A stretch of DNA of 64,000 bases from Mariprofundus sp. EBB-1 (GCF_003665155.1 NZ_RCFQ01000010.1:1-64000); one strand, 5' to 3'. Numbered from the stretch's first letter, positions 9,149 to 19,110 are shown. Notes: a model not told the origin generated them from the letters alone. A program made the numbers and translations.

Positions 9149-10963
9149 TCAACATTTACGTCGATCAACAATCATACTATTCCCCTCCAGTTTCTTCGAT
9201 TCATGCTTGATGGTGGCAATCACTTCCGATGCCTCTAGATGAGATTTAAACTTTCCAGGCGAACAAATCGTGGCACTCACCGAAAGGCTTGCCATGGCAA
9301 ACTCTCTGATATGACCCAAGCGGTCTGTTGACTCAATAAAACCAAGTTCTCTTTCGTGATCATTGTACAGTAATTGCGACTTCTCTGTGAATGATTGCAG
9401 CATGCTCCATACTCTCTGTTCCCATTCTGCTCCGGAAAGAATCATCACAAAATCATCACCACCGATATGGCCGACAAAATCCTTCTTCAATGCAGTTTTA
9501 CGCAACAACTCGGCAACAAGGCATATCATCTTATCACCACGTTCAAAACCATATTTGTCATTAAACGCCTTAAAATTATCCAGATCAAAATAACTCAGTA
9601 CAAAGGTAGCTTTCTTATCAATACGCTCTTGTATCTCACTGGCAATACGTACATTACCTGGCAGACTGGTTAATGGATTACTATGCAAAGCATGTACCAC
9701 CTGAGTTTGGGTAATTTTTTCCAGAAGTTTGCGAATGGATAGCATGCCTATGTAGCGCTCTCCGTCACACACAATAATGGGGCAATACACAAGGTTATAT
9801 GAGCGGCTAGTTGCCATCTGACTTGCATCTGAAAGAGAGTCTTCAACTTGAACGATAAGCGGATCTTTCAACATCAACTTCGAAACTGGAGCACGATTGT
9901 AAAGGCTATGCGCATATGGTTTGGAAAACTCATTCAGCAATGCATCACGGATAATTGCCCCAACCACTTTTCCATTCTCCAACACGGGCAAAGCCAATAG
10001 CTCCGGGTTGGATTGAAAGGTGTTCAGAACAGATGTTAACTTATCGGTCGCAAAACAAGCATCAGTCCTGTCCAACTGTAGCGAACCAATGCGTTCAATA
10101 TTACATTGTATTCTCGCATCAATATTACTGTTTGCTGCAAGGCCTGAGTTCAGCAGCAACTTATCGCTCGTTTCCAACAACACATCAGGAATATGTTCTA
10201 TGGCTTCTTGCTGAGGCATGCCCAGCAAATAGCCCTGCCCAAAAGCAATGTCCATTCTTTGAATAAACATCAAATCATCAGCGCTTTCAACGCCTTCGGC
10301 GATAACCTTACAACCAACACGTGCTGCCAGATCAGTAATTAACTTTACAAACTCAGCTTCCACACAGTCTGCTTTCACACCTGATACAAAAAACTTATCC
10401 AACTTCAGATAATCCGGCTGAAGCTCTGCCAGCAGGCGCAGGTTTGAATAGCCCGCACTCAAATCATCCATAGCAATCGAAAAACCCAGATCCCGATAAT
10501 AATTCACAGCTTGCTTGAGACTAGCGATATCCGTTTGTTGATGTTCTGTAAGCTCAAGAATAACCCGGTCACTGCTCAATCCAACTTCCTGCAACATCTG
10601 TAGCGTACGACCACTACGGAAATTCATATTGACTAAAACACTAGGGCAAATATTAAGCGCAAGCTTCCCCGAAATATTACGATTTACAAAGTTTTCTACG
10701 GCTTTACGTCGACATAAATAATCCAGTTCACTAGCCAGTTGATGATGATATGCTATTTCAAACAGTCTTTCGGGGTTAAATAGCTCTGAGTCAACCGGAC
10801 CACGTGACAAAGCCTCATAAGCAAATATCGAATGATCACCAAGATCAAAGACCGGTTGAAACAAGGTGTTAATATCTTGCCGATCAATGATACCCAACAA
10901 CTCTTCTTTTAACTGTTGAGATTTATCTCCCATGTCATCCTTGCTCAATTGCAATGCTTGCAT
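9149..10963 (-). CDS. EAL-CBS-CBS-GGDEF cyclic-di-GMP protein
   Basis: From ATG 10963 (GAGGTG just upstream) it has about 604 residues. The N-terminal EAL domain carries the catalytic set: EALSRGP, LALNICPS, ILELTEH, AMDDLSAGYSNLRL, YLKLDK, IAEGVES and GQGYLLG. It is therefore likely an active c-di-GMP phosphodiesterase. Two CBS-like units follow (about residues 300-420), which usually bind adenosyl nucleotides. The C-terminal GGDEF domain has FDLDNFKAFND and HIGGDDFVMIL; GGDDF is a non-standard active-site form, so cyclase activity is doubtful. No membrane segments, so cytosolic. It sits between the two halves of a duplicated segment, which suggests insertion or rearrangement there. Confidence 0.88.
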   Translation of the reverse strand: MQALQLSKDDMGDKSQQLKEELLGIIDRQDINTLFQPVFDLGDHSIFAYEALSRGPVDSELFNPERLFEIAYHHQLASELDYLCRRKAVENFVNRNISGKLALNICPSVLVNMNFRSGRTLQMLQEVGLSSDRVILELTEHQQTDIASLKQAVNYYRDLGFSIAMDDLSAGYSNLRLLAELQPDYLKLDKFFVSGVKADCVEAEFVKLITDLAARVGCKVIAEGVESADDLMFIQRMDIAFGQGYLLGMPQQEAIEHIPDVLLETSDKLLLNSGLAANSNIDARIQCNIERIGSLQLDRTDACFATDKLTSVLNTFQSNPELLALPVLENGKVVGAIIRDALLNEFSKPYAHSLYNRAPVSKLMLKDPLIVQVEDSLSDASQMATSRSYNLVYCPIIVCDGERYIGMLSIRKLLEKITQTQVVHALHSNPLTSLPGNVRIASEIQERIDKKATFVLSYFDLDNFKAFNDKYGFERGDKMICLVAELLRKTALKKDFVGHIGGDDFVMILSGAEWEQRVWSMLQSFTEKSQLLYNDHERELGFIESTDRLGHIREFAMASLSVSATICSPGKFKSHLEASEVIATIKHESKKLEGNSMIVDRRKC

Positions 10964-11060
10964 TCCATCACCTCTATTATCGTTGACTATAAGTATCGCC
11001 AAGATCATGACATTAGAGTGACATTGATTTACAACGGATGAACCTTAACGACTAAGAACC

Positions 11061-11215
11061 CTAAATCTTGAACATTGAAGTTGTTTCCACCCTTAATCTG
11101 CTTTGAAGGAGTTCAATAAGATCTTCTTTATCTACTGGAATGGGGTAATCTGTCAATATATCGACAGCTGACCAGACATGGACTTTTCCGTATCCAATGG
11201 GCTGAAATCATGGCA
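11061..11215 (-). pseudogene. Frameshifted C-terminal remnant of a NUDIX hydrolase paralogue
   Basis: Minus-strand translation gives HVWSAVDILTDYPIPVDKED and onward to a TAG stop at 11063-11061. The intact NUDIX gene at 14314-14727 has HVWATVDTLTDYPMPDANDA at the same place. Just upstream, CHDFSPLDTE matches CHDLSPLNTE of the intact gene but lies in another frame, so one base has been lost. The NUDIX box and the N-terminal half are absent. Confidence 0.78.
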
Positions 11216-11235
11216 TTCAAAACGATGAAATACGC

Positions 11236-11333
11236 GGGCGAATTCGACCTTATTATCGGCAGTGATTGTATTGTATGAGAGCCATCATGCCCCTTTCAGC
11301 AAAGCGATGGTAAAATTGGGTTACCAGCGTTAG
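11236..11333 (+). pseudogene. Internally deleted remnant of a methyltransferase paralogue
   Basis: The fragments GEFDLIIGSD, HHAPFSKAMVKLGY and the terminal QR-stop of the gene at 8395-9048 appear here in order but in different frames. About 80 and 70 bases are missing between them. The nucleotide match continues past the stop into the small membrane gene. The fragment is non-functional. Confidence 0.8.
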
Positions 11334-11339
11334 TTCAGG

Positions 11340-11543
11340 CTAAGCGCTGACAACCAAATAACCCCAACCACCAAACAGAAATGCTGATGCAAAGCTAATA
11401 AAAGCCGCCCACAACATGCCGCGTACAAGTTGTTTGCGCCCAACCTGATGCGCCTTCCAGGCAAACCAGACACAGAAACATCCGATGGGAATGGATAACA
11501 GCAGAAATAGGACCAATAACATGCCCGCAAGAGTATTCTTCAA
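11340..11543 (-). CDS. Small two-helix membrane protein of unknown function
   Basis: A 67-residue protein with two hydrophobic stretches, LAGMLLVLFLLLSIPIGCFC (residues 5-24) and a second one around residues 44-65. They are joined by a short basic link (KAHQVGRKQLVRG), giving a probable helical hairpin in the inner membrane. No family was recognised. It converges with the methyltransferase remnant, and the same convergent arrangement is partly preserved at 9035-9093, so the gene was present in both copies of a duplicated segment and survives in this one. Confidence 0.6.
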   Translation of the reverse strand: MKNTLAGMLLVLFLLLSIPIGCFCVWFAWKAHQVGRKQLVRGMLWAAFISFASAFLFGGWGYLVVSA

Positions 11544-11728
11544 ACCTTAACTAACCCAGCATCTTTTACATTCACCAACATCGTACTCTTCTTGCGCCCT
11601 TGCTCCCTATTGGATATTTCCTTATTTTTCAACAGACTCGATACATACAACCCATGCAATACAACAAATGGTTTATTCCTCAATATCCTTCCCTACTATA
11701 TGCGCCCATCGAACAACGGAGATCAGCT

Positions 11729-12295
11729 ATGCGCAACTCGATCAAAATAATTACTACACTACTTGCACTGGGCTTTAGCACACCTGCACCGGCGGCCGGA
11801 GAGCATTATGTCGGAGCCGGTACAGGCGCATTTAGCCTAAACAATGGTATCAATACGGACACAGTGTTCGGTGCTTACATGCTTATTGGTCACCACTTCA
11901 ATGAATACTTCAGTGCTGAAGTGCGTCTGGGTGCGACTGCCAGCAGCGATAGTGGTGATGCGATCACTCCTAAAGCCAAGCAACGCATGGATTTTGTTGC
12001 CCATTATATCAAACCACAGATAGCATTAAGTGAATCACTTACCGCATATGCGCTGGCCGGATTCGCGGTGGTGCACGGCAGCTATCAGGCAACGACCGGA
12101 GCCAAACAGAGCAAGACCCGCATCAGTTATGCCTATGGCGCCGGATTGAGCTATCAGGCCAACGATGATTATTCCATCGATACCGAGATCACACACATGC
12201 TTGGTAAAGCCGGCAATTCAGCCGCCAGCATCAACACCGGATACAAAGGGCTTGAAGCCAACACATATACGGCCGCCATCAAATATCACTTTTAA
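11729..12295 (+). CDS. Outer-membrane beta-barrel protein (OmpA/porin-like small barrel)
   Basis: The start is ATG 11729 with GGAG at the right distance; the longer frame from 11600 has no ribosome site. A signal peptide, MRNSIKIITTLLALGFSTPA with cleavage near APAAGEHY, precedes about 165 residues of alternating strands. The protein ends in AAIKYHF, the C-terminal Phe signature recognised by the BAM complex. Length and layout fit an eight-stranded barrel of the OMP_b-brl type. The role is unknown. It precedes the phosphate transport genes by about 120 bases, and co-transcription is possible but not shown. Confidence 0.82.
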   Translation: MRNSIKIITTLLALGFSTPAPAAGEHYVGAGTGAFSLNNGINTDTVFGAYMLIGHHFNEYFSAEVRLGATASSDSGDAITPKAKQRMDFVAHYIKPQIALSESLTAYALAGFAVVHGSYQATTGAKQSKTRISYAYGAGLSYQANDDYSIDTEITHMLGKAGNSAASINTGYKGLEANTYTAAIKYHF

Positions 12296-12412
12296 AACAG
12301 CCGCACGCATATCTGACATGCTCTATTTATAAGGCAAAAACCGTCGCACTTCATTTATTGGCTGGTTAACTAATTAAGCATAAGATAAGCCTTCAGACAA
12401 GAGGCGAATACT

Positions 12413-13462
12413 ATGAATAGCCTGATCCTAATTACTGTCGCAACGATCATCGTACTGGTGATATTTGATTACACCAACGGTTTTCATGATGCATCCAATG
12501 TAATTGCCACGGTCATCGCCTCGCGTGCCATGACACCACTTCAGGCTGTGCTCGTAGTCGGATTCTTTGAATTTCTTGGTCCCCTGCTGGGTGGTACTGC
12601 CGTTGCAGATACCATCGGTAGCTTAATCGATATTTCAACACTGCAAGCCCTACCCTCCATAAGTATCATCCTGTGCGGCGTGATTGCAGCGGTCACATGG
12701 AATATCATCACATGGCGAATTGGCATCCCCTCGTCCTCCTCTCATGCGCTGGTTGGCGGACTCATTGGCGCTGTACTGGTATCTGTAGGCAGTGAACATA
12801 TCGTATGGGGCATCAATGAACTGGGGAATGGCCATATCATCGGTGTTTTCAAGGTAATTCTGGCGCTACTTCTCAGTCCAATTCTCGGCTTCTGGGTCGG
12901 TTTTATCATCCACCGCTGGGCGGGTATTCTACTGCGTAGTGCGCCCATACAGGTGAATCAGAAGCTGCGCCGCATTCAGTTTGTCACTACCGCAGCACTG
13001 GCATTTGCGCATGGTGCTAACGATGCGCAGAAAAGTATGGGAGTGATTACGCTGGTACTGTTGCTAGGGGGATTCATTCCACAGTTTCAAGTTCCATTCT
13101 GGGTTGTCCTGCTTTGCGCAATGGCAATCACACTCGGCATCATGTCCGGCGGCTGGCGTATTGTGAGAACAGTTGGCTTCGGTATCTACAAAATCAGGCC
13201 ACTACATGCCGTCAATGCCCAGGTCACAGCCGGTTTGGTTATCTTTTCTGCCGCAGTGATGGGCGGCCCCGTATCCACCACGCATGTGGTTAGCTCATCC
13301 ATCATGGGTATCGGTGCCTCCGAACGGCCGCGTGCTGTACGATGGAACAAAGCAGGCGATATTGTCAGCACCTGGATCATCACTATTCCGGGGGCAGCTG
13401 TCATCGCCGCATTCACTTATGTACTGTTGGATCAAGGATTAGTCCTGGCTACAGGAGGGTGA
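12413..13462 (+). CDS. Low-affinity inorganic phosphate transporter, PiT family
   Basis: A 349-residue inner-membrane permease with about ten hydrophobic helices. Both halves carry the PiT signature: FDYTNGFHDASNVIATVIAS at the N-terminus and ALAFAHGANDAQKSMGVI in the middle. Asn-Asp residues of these GxNDxx-like motifs bind phosphate. SSSHALVGGLIGA and PVSTTHVVSSSIMG are the paired inverted-repeat helices. It probably symports metal-phosphate or phosphate with H+ or Na+. The next gene starts two bases after the stop and encodes the DUF47 partner commonly found beside this type of Pit. Confidence 0.94.
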   Translation: MNSLILITVATIIVLVIFDYTNGFHDASNVIATVIASRAMTPLQAVLVVGFFEFLGPLLGGTAVADTIGSLIDISTLQALPSISIILCGVIAAVTWNIITWRIGIPSSSSHALVGGLIGAVLVSVGSEHIVWGINELGNGHIIGVFKVILALLLSPILGFWVGFIIHRWAGILLRSAPIQVNQKLRRIQFVTTAALAFAHGANDAQKSMGVITLVLLLGGFIPQFQVPFWVVLLCAMAITLGIMSGGWRIVRTVGFGIYKIRPLHAVNAQVTAGLVIFSAAVMGGPVSTTHVVSSSIMGIGASERPRAVRWNKAGDIVSTWIITIPGAAVIAAFTYVLLDQGLVLATGG

Positions 13463-13463
13463 T

Positions 13464-14165
13464 ATGGACACATCAATCAAAGATCTACTAAAACAACTGG
13501 TGGACCGGGTAATACCGCCCATGCCGGATTTTTTCGCCCTTATCAATGAACAATGCGACCTCTGCCTGCACACCATGACCATATTCATCACCTACATGGA
13601 ACGCGGCGATGCCGACACAGCAGCCGAAATTCGCAGTTTGGAAAAACAGGGCGACAAACTCAAACGACGCAATAATCATATATTGGACAAGGCATTCACC
13701 ACCCCCATGGATCGTGAAGACATCTATGATGCCATCACCAGCATTGATGACATTATCAACTATGCTAAAACCACCGTGCGCGAGATGGAGGTGCTGGAAC
13801 TGCAGCCGGACCGACATATGCTTGAGATGGCCATCGAACTTCACCGCGGAGCAAAGGCACTGCAACGCGGATTTGCCACGCTATCCACCGAACCTGCCCA
13901 CGCAGAGCACGATGCCATGGCCGCACGCAAGGCAGAACGCAGAATTGAAGAGGTATATCGCCGATCAATCGCGGAATTATTTCACACCGAAGCCATGTTG
14001 AAAAAGATCCCCGGTGACAATGGCTGCGGTGAACACCAGCTGATGGCACTGGCTATCATTGATATTTTTAAACATCGGGAAATCTATCGCCATATGTCGA
14101 ATAGCGCAGATCGCCTTGCTCATGCCGCAGACAAGCTCATCGACATTATCGTCAAAATTTCCTGA
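13464..14165 (+). CDS. DUF47/PhoU-like phosphate transport accessory protein
   Basis: A 233-residue all-helical cytosolic protein of the TIGR00153/DUF47 family, distantly related to PhoU. Features include IRSLEKQGDKLKRRNNHILD and AFTTPMDREDIYDAITSIDD, which contain the acidic ExxxD-type metal-binding motifs of PhoU-like helical bundles. Its start has GGAGGGTGAT directly upstream, within the end of the Pit gene, indicating translational coupling. Such proteins are encoded beside PiT transporters and are thought to modulate their uptake. Confidence 0.92.
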   Translation: MDTSIKDLLKQLVDRVIPPMPDFFALINEQCDLCLHTMTIFITYMERGDADTAAEIRSLEKQGDKLKRRNNHILDKAFTTPMDREDIYDAITSIDDIINYAKTTVREMEVLELQPDRHMLEMAIELHRGAKALQRGFATLSTEPAHAEHDAMAARKAERRIEEVYRRSIAELFHTEAMLKKIPGDNGCGEHQLMALAIIDIFKHREIYRHMSNSADRLAHAADKLIDIIVKIS

Positions 14166-14313
14166 TCCCCATCGTCACGCATCACAGAGATGAACATTAG
14201 CGTTTGCGATACAATTCACTGAGACTTAATTAGATACCCTGGCGATAGATGCTTTTTTCAACTGCAAGCGCTTGCATCGGTGAATGACATAACAATGAGA
14301 AGTATCCGGAGGT

Positions 14314-14727
14314 TTACAGAACAGTTTTACCCTCAACACCGAACCGTCCTTTAATCGCTGCAATAAATGCATCGTTAGCATCTGGCATGGGGTAATCTGT
14401 CAATGTATCGACAGTTGCCCAAACATGGGGTGATTCCGTATTCAACGGGCTGAGATCGTGGCACACACAGCTGAATAGTTCAAACTGCAACAGCCGATCA
14501 GGATATTCATAGCTCTGCTTGCAAAGACTTTCCCACGCCGTGGCATCAAGGCCTGCCTCTTCTTTGAGTTCGCGCATGGCTGCTGCTTGGTTTTTTTCTC
14601 CGGCTTCGACTTTGCCTCCGGGGAATGACCACAGACCACCACAATGTGTGTCATCATTCCTTTTCAATAACAGCACATTGCCCTTGTCATCAAAGGGGGC
14701 AATCAAAACTATGGTTTGAAATATCAT
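14314..14727 (-). CDS. NUDIX hydrolase, MutT-like
   Basis: A 137-residue protein with a complete NUDIX box, GGKVEAGEKNQAAAMRELKE followed by EAGL, fitting GX5EX7REUXEEXGU. The neighbouring GLWSFPGGK is typical of 8-oxo-dGTP-type MutT enzymes, which hydrolyse damaged or excess nucleoside diphosphate compounds. The true substrate is unassigned. It seems to stand alone on the minus strand. A frameshifted C-terminal fragment of a paralogue lies at 11061-11215, with the same HVW..VD.LTDYP segment. Confidence 0.88.
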   Translation of the reverse strand: MIFQTIVLIAPFDDKGNVLLLKRNDDTHCGGLWSFPGGKVEAGEKNQAAAMRELKEEAGLDATAWESLCKQSYEYPDRLLQFELFSCVCHDLSPLNTESPHVWATVDTLTDYPMPDANDAFIAAIKGRFGVEGKTVL

Positions 14728-14734
14728 ATTAGAT

Positions 14735-14905
14735 TCCAGCCAGGAGGGCTGGCGAATCCGTAAGGATTCGTAAGCTGATGCAAACTCGCATGTTTGTATC
14801 TGCGTCAGCGAGCAATAGGGGCAACAAAAGGCAAGGAGCCAGTTTGGACGGCTGCCAAGCCGCCTGGAAGGCGAAGACCATGGACGACCTGAGTCAATGC
14901 CTTTT
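14735..14905. repeat. Cluster of short palindromes upstream of the NUDIX gene and downstream of argJ
   Basis: Several consecutive hairpins are visible. GCCAGGAGGGCTGGC is followed by CGAATCCGTAAGGATTCG (14753-14770). A longer imperfect stem runs from CTGATGCAAAC to GTTTGTATCTGCGTCAG. CAAAAGGCA near 14824 is matched by TGCCTTTTG near 14900. The density of inverted repeats suggests a REP/BIME-like or decayed mobile element rather than a plain terminator. Confidence 0.5.
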
Positions 14906-14919
14906 GCGGATGTTTCAAA

Positions 14920-16125
14920 CTAGGTACGGTACTCCGCATTGATGGTGATATATTCGTGGGTAAAATCACCTGTCCAGACGCGCGCAGATGCATCGCCCAT
15001 ACCTAGATTCAACGTAATGGAAAACTCAGCCTGCGCAAAGACAGCCATACCATCTGTATCACGATAATCGGCATGCAGATTGCCCTTCTCCATCATCACC
15101 ACATCATCACAACGCAAGGAGATCTTATCCGCTTCAAAATTGATACCGGCATTACCAGCGGCAGCAACAATGCGTCCCCAGTTGGCATCGGAACCGGCAA
15201 AGGCGGTTTTCACCAGCGGGGAGATCGCAATCGTGCGTGCCACATGACGCGCTTCATCAACACTCTCGGCACCTTCGACATTGATTGTTACAAATTTACT
15301 AACACCTTCACCATCGCGCACAATCATCTGAGCCAGTTCAATGCATAACGCAGTCAACGCGACTTCAAATGCGGATGTATCCTGAAGCGGGGCATAACCA
15401 AGACCCAGACCACTGGCAAGCAGATAGACTGTATCATTGGTCGATGTATCACCATCCACACTGATCGAGTTAAAGGACTGATCCACCACCCGCTTGATCA
15501 TAGCTTGCAGTTGAGCCTGAGAAAGCGGTGCATCGGTAGCGATAAAGCCAAGCATGGTCGCCATATTCGGGTGAATCATACCGCTACCCTTGGAGATACC
15601 GGTGATGGTGTAATCACCCACCTTACGACTGCTCCACTTGGCATAGGTATCGGTAGTACGAATCGCATTGGCAGCCTGCATCCAGTCGGATTCAGAAGCC
15701 GCTGCGTCTTCAATGCCTTCCACGATACGATCAATCGGGAATGGTGTGCCTATCACACCGGTAGAAGCAGACAACACCTGATCAGATGAAACCTTCAGAA
15801 CATTGGCGGCAGTGGATATCATCATCTGCGCCCACTCTTCTTCACGGATACCTGTAGCGGCATTGGCATTGCCACTATTGGCAACAATAGCACGCACCTG
15901 TGTGCCGTTCAGGTTGATCGTCTGCTCACCCAGGTCAACACAAGCAGCCCGCAAGCGGTTCTGCGTAAATGTGCCTGCGGCATGACAATCCACATCCGCC
16001 ACAATCATGGTTAAATCGGTGCGTTTACCTTTTAGATCTGCTGATTTCACGCCACACGACGCTGTACCAATACGAAAACCCGGAACAGGTAATGCAGGAC
16101 TTAATTCAGGCGCATTAACCGGCAT
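14920..16125 (-). CDS. argJ: Bifunctional glutamate N-acetyltransferase/ornithine acetyltransferase ArgJ
   Basis: A 401-residue enzyme of the cyclic arginine pathway that transfers acetyl from N-acetylornithine to glutamate. GFRIGTASCGVKSADLKGKR marks the N-terminal domain. GISKGSGMIHPNMATMLGFI contains the autocleavage site, where the Thr after NMA becomes the nucleophile of the beta chain. AGSDANWGRIVAAAGNAGI is the conserved C-terminal region. The ATG overlaps the secA stop as TAATG (16127-16123), so the gene is coupled to secA. That linkage is seen in some proteobacteria but has no obvious functional reason. Confidence 0.95.
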   Translation of the reverse strand: MPVNAPELSPALPVPGFRIGTASCGVKSADLKGKRTDLTMIVADVDCHAAGTFTQNRLRAACVDLGEQTINLNGTQVRAIVANSGNANAATGIREEEWAQMMISTAANVLKVSSDQVLSASTGVIGTPFPIDRIVEGIEDAAASESDWMQAANAIRTTDTYAKWSSRKVGDYTITGISKGSGMIHPNMATMLGFIATDAPLSQAQLQAMIKRVVDQSFNSISVDGDTSTNDTVYLLASGLGLGYAPLQDTSAFEVALTALCIELAQMIVRDGEGVSKFVTINVEGAESVDEARHVARTIAISPLVKTAFAGSDANWGRIVAAAGNAGINFEADKISLRCDDVVMMEKGNLHADYRDTDGMAVFAQAEFSITLNLGMGDASARVWTGDFTHEYITINAEYRT

Positions 16126-18770
16126 TAGCCGTGCTTACCATGACACTGTTTATACTTTTTACCCGAACCACAGGGACATGGATCATTGCGTCCAACTTTT
16201 GGATGTTCGCGTTTATAAGTGTGTTGCGCTTCCGGCTCATCTTCTTCACCAAGATTATAGTTCACAGGCGTACTTTCCTGAGGCTCTTCAACCAAAGGCT
16301 CTTCCTGTTCAACCTGCACACGATGCATGGCTATCATGGTTTCTTCACGCACTTTATCCAGCATCGTTTCAAACAGTTCAAACGATTCGCGTTTGTACTC
16401 CTGAATCGGCTGTTTCTGAGCATAACCACGCAGACCAACACTTTGACGCAGGTGATCCATGGCCAGCAGATGTTCTTTCCACAGATGATCGAAGATCTGT
16501 AAGACAAGGTATTTTTCAAAATGACGCATCTGCTCAGCGCCGGTGATCTCTTCTTTGGCAGCCATATGCGCCGTTAATGCAGCATGAATCTTTCCAGCCA
16601 TATCCTCAGCGGTATCCACATCGTCGTGTTCCAACCAAAGCTTAGGGTCGGCTTCAACTGTAAAGCGCTCATTCAACGCATCACGCAATTCATCCAGCGC
16701 CCACTCTTCCGTGTGACCATGTAAAAACTCAGTCACCAAACGGCCAGACAGATCAGCCTGCATATCGTCAACCACGTCGGTCACATCATCCGCTTCCAAC
16801 AGTTCACGGCGCTGAGAATAGACCACATCACGCTGCTGATTCATCACATCATCATATTCCAGTAGCTGTTTACGCACATCAAAGTTGCGCCCTTCCACTT
16901 TCTTCTGTGAGTTTTCAATCGCTTTGGTTACCCACGGATGTTCAATCGCTTCACCCTCTTCAAAGCCCAGCTTGGTCATCATGGACTGCATCTTTTCGCC
17001 ACCGAAAATACGCATAAGATCATCATCCAGTGACAGATAGAAACGGGTCAGCCCCGGATCACCCTGACGACCGGCACGACCACGCAACTGATTATCAATA
17101 CGGCGTGATTCATGACGCTCGGTACCGAGAATATGCAGACCACCTGCTTCAACCACTTCAATATGTTCAGCCGCACAAGCTTCACGGATCTCTTTTGCTT
17201 TTACTTCACGATCAGCATCAGATAATTTAGCCGGTAGTGCCGCAATCAGCATATCCGGATTACCACCAAGCATAATATCAGTACCACGACCGGCCATATT
17301 GGTGGCAATGGTCACCGCCCCTTTACGCCCTGCCTGTGACACAATTTCCGCTTCACGCGCATGCTGTTTGGCATTCAATACTTCATGTTTGATGCCGCGC
17401 TTGGTCAATTCTTCTGATAAAACCTCGGATTTTTCGATGGAGATCGTACCAACAAGGATCGGCGCATTGGTTTTATGCAACGATTCGATATCGGTAATGA
17501 TGGCACTGTATTTATCAGCTGCATCACGATAAATAACATCCGGCATATCTTGACGAATCATATCGCGATTGGTTGGAACAATGACCACTTCAAGTTTGTA
17601 AATTTTATGAAATTCTTCCGCTTCGGTATCGGCAGTACCGGTCATACCGGCCAGTTTATCGTACATACGGAAATAGTTCTGGAATGTAATCGAAGCCAGC
17701 GTCTGGTTTTCCGGCTGAACCGTCACATTCTCTTTGGCCTCCAGAGCCTGATGCTGACCATCAGAATAACGACGACCAGGCATCATACGACCAGTAAACT
17801 CATCAATAATGACCACTTCATCATCGCGCACGATATAATCTACTTCACGGGTAAACAGGGTATTGGCACGCAAACACTGGGTTGCGGCATGCATCAAATT
17901 TACATTCTCCGGGTCATACAGTGTGCCCTCAGGCATAAGATTTGCATCACGGAATAGCTGCTCCATATGTTCATTACCTAGCTCGGTAAAAGAAACAGCT
18001 TTGTCTTTTTCATCTTTCTCATAATCTTCTTCTACCAGCTGCTTGATCAACGCATCTGTCTGACCATATAGCTCACCGGCGGCTTCAGCAGGACCTGAGA
18101 TAATCAATGGCGTACGTGCTTCATCGACCAGAATAGAGTCGACCTCATCGACAATCGCATAGTGATGACCGCGTTGCACCAGATCTTCTTTGTTAAAAGC
18201 CATATTATCGCGCAGGTAATCAAAACCGAACTCGTTATTGGTACCATAAGTGATATCGGCAGCATAAGCCGCGCGACGTTCCTCGCTTGGAATACCATTG
18301 ACAATCACACCGGTTGAAAGACCAAGAAAACCATACAACTCGCCCATATGCTCAGCATCACGCTTGGCCAGATAATCATTCACGGTCACCACATGTGCGC
18401 CTTTACCGGACAAAGCATTAAGATAAACAGCCAATGTCGCCATCAGTGTTTTACCTTCACCTGTTTTCATTTCAGCGATTTTACCCTGATTAAGAATCCC
18501 AGCGCCGATCAGCTGCACATCAAAATGACGCATACCTAACACGCGCGAGGAAGCCTCACGCACCACGGCAAATGCTTCTGGCAACAGATCGTCAACAGTA
18601 GCGCCATCATTCAAACGACCACGAAACTCTTCTGTTTTTGCAGCCAGAGCCTCGTCCGATAGAGCCTGAACATCAGCCTCAAAATCATTCACTTGCTTGG
18701 CGATCGGCCACAGGTCTTTAAGCAAACGCTCATTACGACTGCCAAACAGCTTGGTTAAAATACTAAACAT
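16125..18770 (-). CDS. secA: Preprotein translocase ATPase SecA
   Basis: From ATG 18770 (GGAG ten bases upstream) it has 881 residues, the normal length. Features in order: [16 protein letters not shown] (Walker A), [20 protein letters not shown] (Walker B), the preprotein cross-linking region, [16 protein letters not shown] and [13 protein letters not shown] of the second motor domain, and the helical scaffold. The C-terminus [20 protein letters not shown] is the Zn-binding SEC-C motif that contacts SecB. It drives export through SecYEG. Its upstream region holds repeat family A element 3. Confidence 0.97.
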   Translation of the reverse strand: MFSILTKLFGSRNERLLKDLWPIAKQVNDFEADVQALSDEALAAKTEEFRGRLNDGATVDDLLPEAFAVVREASSRVLGMRHFDVQLIGAGILNQGKIAEMKTGEGKTLMATLAVYLNALSGKGAHVVTVNDYLAKRDAEHMGELYGFLGLSTGVIVNGIPSEERRAAYAADITYGTNNEFGFDYLRDNMAFNKEDLVQRGHHYAIVDEVDSILVDEARTPLIISGPAEAAGELYGQTDALIKQLVEEDYEKDEKDKAVSFTELGNEHMEQLFRDANLMPEGTLYDPENVNLMHAATQCLRANTLFTREVDYIVRDDEVVIIDEFTGRMMPGRRYSDGQHQALEAKENVTVQPENQTLASITFQNYFRMYDKLAGMTGTADTEAEEFHKIYKLEVVIVPTNRDMIRQDMPDVIYRDAADKYSAIITDIESLHKTNAPILVGTISIEKSEVLSEELTKRGIKHEVLNAKQHAREAEIVSQAGRKGAVTIATNMAGRGTDIMLGGNPDMLIAALPAKLSDADREVKAKEIREACAAEHIEVVEAGGLHILGTERHESRRIDNQLRGRAGRQGDPGLTRFYLSLDDDLMRIFGGEKMQSMMTKLGFEEGEAIEHPWVTKAIENSQKKVEGRNFDVRKQLLEYDDVMNQQRDVVYSQRRELLEADDVTDVVDDMQADLSGRLVTEFLHGHTEEWALDELRDALNERFTVEADPKLWLEHDDVDTAEDMAGKIHAALTAHMAAKEEITGAEQMRHFEKYLVLQIFDHLWKEHLLAMDHLRQSVGLRGYAQKQPIQEYKRESFELFETMLDKVREETMIAMHRVQVEQEEPLVEEPQESTPVNYNLGEEDEPEAQHTYKREHPKVGRNDPCPCGSGKKYKQCHGKHG

Positions 18771-18844
18771 GATGATGAGGCTCCAAAAAAAAACTAAGGA
18801 TGCTCGTAAGTCAACAGAGCATCCAAGGCGCGCGAGGCTAGCAT

Positions 18845-19080
18845 GGGCAATCGCACGCACCAAGCAAGGCTTTATTTTGAGTATAAAACAGTTAAAACCT
18901 TTTCACCGCGAAGTACGCAGAGTTACGCAAAGTAAAATCAAAAATAGATACAATATTCACCGCAGGCGCGAAGTGAAGCCAAAGTAGATGCAATCTACTT
19001 ATATTACGCTCCGGTTAGCATTTTGTACTCAACATTATACCGGTTTTTCTGCGTACTCCGGGTCTCTGCGGTGAAACATG
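18845..19080. repeat. Dispersed repeat family A, element 3
   Basis: It occupies the gap between secA and hisS (18771-19110). GGGCAATCGCA at 18845 resembles the outer terminus seen elsewhere. The left arm at 18899-18938 includes TTTTCACCGCGAAGTACGCA then GAGTTACGCAAAGTAAAATC. A second, shorter copy ATTCACCGCAGGCGCGAAG starts at about 18954. The inverted right arm at 19046-19080 includes CTGCGTACTCCGGGTCTCTG then CGGTGAAACATG. Any secA promoter must be within or beside it. Confidence 0.7.
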
Positions 19081-19110
19081 CTGAATCATGATAGTACGCC
19101 AGAGAGCTGT

